From the NCBI GenBank assembly GCA_038380795.1, contig CM076260.1, positions 30,476,634 to 30,540,633 on the forward strand: a stretch of DNA of 64,000 bases, read 5' to 3'. The notes under the pieces are model-generated. The model did no database searches. It worked only from the letters and a program-made list of their open reading frames with translations, and was not told the origin of the DNA. Position 1 is the stretch's first letter; every line of letters begins with the position of its first letter. Made by a program: the position numbers and the translations under genes. This DNA is from Pyrocephalus nanus. Lineage: Eukaryota; Chordata; Aves; Passeriformes; Tyrannidae. This document shows, piece by piece, positions 61,193 through 64,000 of this stretch.

Positions 61193-63292
61193 TTTATTGG
61201 ATTTATATATAAATAAAACATAATGTTGATCTATACATTTTTCTTCCATTGGGGTCTCAACCCTGTATGCAGACCTGAGAAAATAGTCAGTAATATCACA
61301 ACATGAAAATTTTATTCACTACCTGATTGTGTTTCTGATTGCTTTTCCTTTGGTAAATATTCATGCAAGTCTTCTTGCTGAAGCTGAGCCTCAGCTAGTT
61401 TATTCCCATGTGCTTCCACTCTTTGCTGAAGCTTAGGTCACTTTTTAGCTGCTCTTGCAGGTCATTTAATGGGAAGAGATGCGGCTGGACAGCAAGATGC
61501 AGTCCAACCTCTGACCTCCAGAATGGCTCCATCTACACCTGGAGGAAAATCTGGGGAGATGCATCTGAAATACCCCTCGGTATTCAGAAGCTTGGTGATA
61601 AATACAGTCCTCAGGGACTTTTTCTGCAGAAAGGAATTCAGTCAGTTTTATTCCTGTCCAGGGAATTTCTCCTTGAAACCATAGCTGAGTTAATGATACC
61701 CATAAAATATAAAAGACATCTAAAAGTATGATAATATTAAATTAAATGTTGTTACTGCTGCTGTTCACTGATGGGAAAGCTGGAGCTGAAGTAGCTGTAC
61801 CAACCTGAAGCGTGATACCACACCGGTAAGCGTCAGAAGAGAAGTATTTACTTGGAAAAATCCTTTCTATGATTTTGCTCTCCAGGATTTTTTATCTGCC
61901 CATATCTGTAAATTACCTCACCACAATGAAAGGTCATGGCATTTTTTGGCTTGCCTTTATCTCCAGCTTTAGGAGTTAATCACAAATAACATAATAGATA
62001 GTACCCGAAAACTCTGATATGTTACGACAATACAGTGACATTTCAGATACAATCTGTATCTGGAAGATAAAATTAACTATCAGAGTGCTCATTATTTAAG
62101 AAATATGAGTTTATAAAATTTTGATTGTGTTTTTCAGGTTTATTAATCCATGGCAAAATTGTATTCTTCTCTGTCTTGAGTATAAAAAAGCCAAATCTAT
62201 GCGAAATAAGACTTAAATGAAACTGATCCTGGATGAAAATGTGAATAGTTGTAAAGATTTTGAAGAGATTTACAGAAGAGTGAGTCAAGAGATCTGAAGT
62301 GTATTTTGTTGTCAGAAATGGCATAAGTATATTAGGGAGGCCCATTCATCTCACAATACCTATATTTAGCATCCTGCAGTGAACCAGTGACTGCTTTCAT
62401 CACAGTCCAGTGTGTATCAGAGAGTCATGTCTTATGAACCCACAGGGGTGTCTGCAGTAGTCAGTATTTAGAGATGGCTCACTAATAAAGCTCTGGCTTT
62501 TGGCCTTGTCTTTAAACGTGAGGCATACTGTAATGGATATGTGATGTTGGCAGGTTCTGCTGTTCCAAGTATGGATCTGTGGATTAATTTCAAACTGAGG
62601 GCTGCCTTGCCTACCTCTAGAGGGTGTGCAGGTGGCAGCAACAAATCACTGCACATACAGTTCATACTGTTTTCTGGCAGGATAGAACTGGTATCTTGCA
62701 GTCTAGCCCTGAGAATTTCTGGTTACGTGTTCTAAAAAATCTTTGGCATTTTAATTAGATTAAAAACATTAATTAATGAAGAATACAAGAAAATTGTTAG
62801 AATACCTTGTGAAGATAATGGCATTTAGAGTTACAGTTCTGGAGGATGTAGTTTACTAATCCGCAAACTTCTTTCATGTAACAAATGCAGAACATACAAG
62901 TTCATTGTTAAACAATCCATATGGTTGTATTAGTTATGTTCTTGGGTATTCTAGTTAACTGTCTAGCTATCTGTCAGTGTCTTAGATGCTACGCAAACAG
63001 AGAAAAATCTTTGCAAAATAAATCTGTCTTTTCTCTTGGAATCGTATGGAAAGGCAACACAATGGCACAATGCAACCTCCTTGTCTCTGGGCTCAGCAGT
63101 ATGTTCTGAGTGCTCATCCCCATGGCGGTATAACCCCTGCCCCTCAGCAGCTTCTCAGCCTGGGGAGAAAGTTATTTCTCTTAACTTTCAATAGCTGTAA
63201 AAAGAATCTTTGAAAGTAATTTTTAAAATTACATTTAGAAGTGAATTACAAAACCAGAAAGTCAGCTTTGCATTATTCAATAAGTGGGGGGC

Positions 63293-63356
63293 AAGGGGGA
63301 AAAAAACCAAAAAAAACCCAGCCAAAACCAACCAACCAACCCAAAAAAACCAAAAA
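63293..63356. repeat. A/C-rich low-complexity tract
   Basis: Runs of A broken by CC and CCAACC units (CCAACCAACCAACCC) after GGGGGCAAGGGGG. It is the complement-type counterpart of the T/G tracts at 56.0 and 57.8 kb. Confidence 0.9.
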
Positions 63357-64000
63357 GCTCAAAACTGAATGAAACTGTTCCTTTTTGCTGGGTCTGATAG
63401 CCTCAGCAGCATGTGATAGAAATGCTGTTCTTTCACTGATAAACTACTCTCAGCAGTAGACTACCATGGATGCATTTCTAATTTGCTGTGACTAAAACTA
63501 TGATGTATTTTTTCCAGTCACTTTTTGAAAGTGACATTTATTTTGGCAGGTGCTGAGCTGTTACTTTAGCTGGAAGTTTCACTGAAAAAACGTTATGAAT
63601 ATTGAATATCACGTGGTTAATGAGAGTCTTTTTCCTGCATTATTTGTCTTTGTCTGAAGGTACTGAGTTAGAGAAGTGGATGACTGGTAGAAGAATAAGC
63701 AGAAGGGCAACACAGCTTCTCAGAATGTGGCAGGGAAACCAGGATGCAGCTGAATTAATGGTGGTAAAGATACACCTAGTTTTACAACTTTCTTTGAGAC
63801 TGAGCGTTAAAAAACCTGCCAGATTAAGTGGCTGATAGAGACTGGTAAGAATATGGGGAAAACTGTCAATGGGATACCATACGAGAACATCCTGAAGTCA
63901 GTCTCATGGGTTCTTTGAAACAGATGGCTGTCAAAATCCTAAGGCTTGACAATCTTTTAGAAAGCCACACATGAATGGGAGTAGGTTGTTCATTTTAAGG

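Larger units (their letters stand above)
60116..64000 (+). other. KCNQ5 intron 1, non-coding, to the end of the window
   Basis: AT-rich intronic DNA containing a 19-bp direct repeat (61145-61192) and an A/C-rich tract at about 63293-63356. The frames at 61408-61731 and 63602-63835 are short and without recognised domains. KCNQ5 exon 2, which would complete S1, is not in the window. Confidence 0.5.

Noticed and set aside
1..64000. CRISPR arrays, bacterial operons, riboswitches or tRNA/rRNA genes
   Set aside because: None was seen. The DNA is vertebrate nuclear sequence, and no cloverleaf with A/B boxes or rRNA text was recognised by eye.

Overview
The window looks like avian nuclear DNA. It is AT-rich and non-coding over most of its length. 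It carries many truncated CR1 LINE copies in both orientations, one cleanly delimited ERVL-type solo LTR, a second probable solo LTR, scattered microsatellites and two CpG-rich islands. CR1 dominance together with long ERV LTRs points to a bird, probably a neoavian. I cannot name the species.

Only one protein-coding segment is convincing: exon 1 of KCNQ5 (Kv7.5 voltage-gated potassium channel) on the + strand. The start codon is at 49896 and a GTGAGT donor follows position 50251. It lies inside a roughly 2.4-kb CpG island (about 48.61-51.07 kb) that should contain the promoter. About 49 kb upstream is intergenic DNA, which in vertebrates normally separates RIMS1 from KCNQ5. The last 13.7 kb is the beginning of KCNQ5 intron 1. 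No further KCNQ5 exon is in the window.

Region by region: 0-12 kb is mostly unrecognised sequence with small CR1 pieces. 12.2-14.15 kb is the largest CR1 copy, covering the reverse transcriptase to the 3' end and heavily decayed. 14.2-19 kb is unclassified AT-rich DNA with faint retroelement-like signs on the minus strand. 19.0-19.4 kb holds two abutting CR1 3' ends. 23.75-25.1 kb is a 1,340-bp solo LTR with a perfect 5-bp target duplication and an internal 93-bp tandem duplication. 25.85-26.4 kb is a better preserved CR1. 29.03-29.10 kb is an ordered hexamer array. About 30.4-30.9 kb is an LTR with CCAAT, TATA and AATAAA signals. 39.03-39.32 kb is an isolated small CpG-rich patch. 41.57-41.9 kb is an old CR1. 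48.6-51.1 kb is the KCNQ5 island. 54.98-55.79 and 59.8-60.1 kb are antisense CR1 copies in intron 1.

The points I would check first are the overlapping upstream ORF 5 nt before the KCNQ5 start, the orphan CpG island 10 kb upstream, the phased TTTCCC/TTTCCG array, and the ERVL LTR as a dated insertion. Nothing here looks like a new multi-gene system. The many long open frames in the CpG island are composition artefacts.
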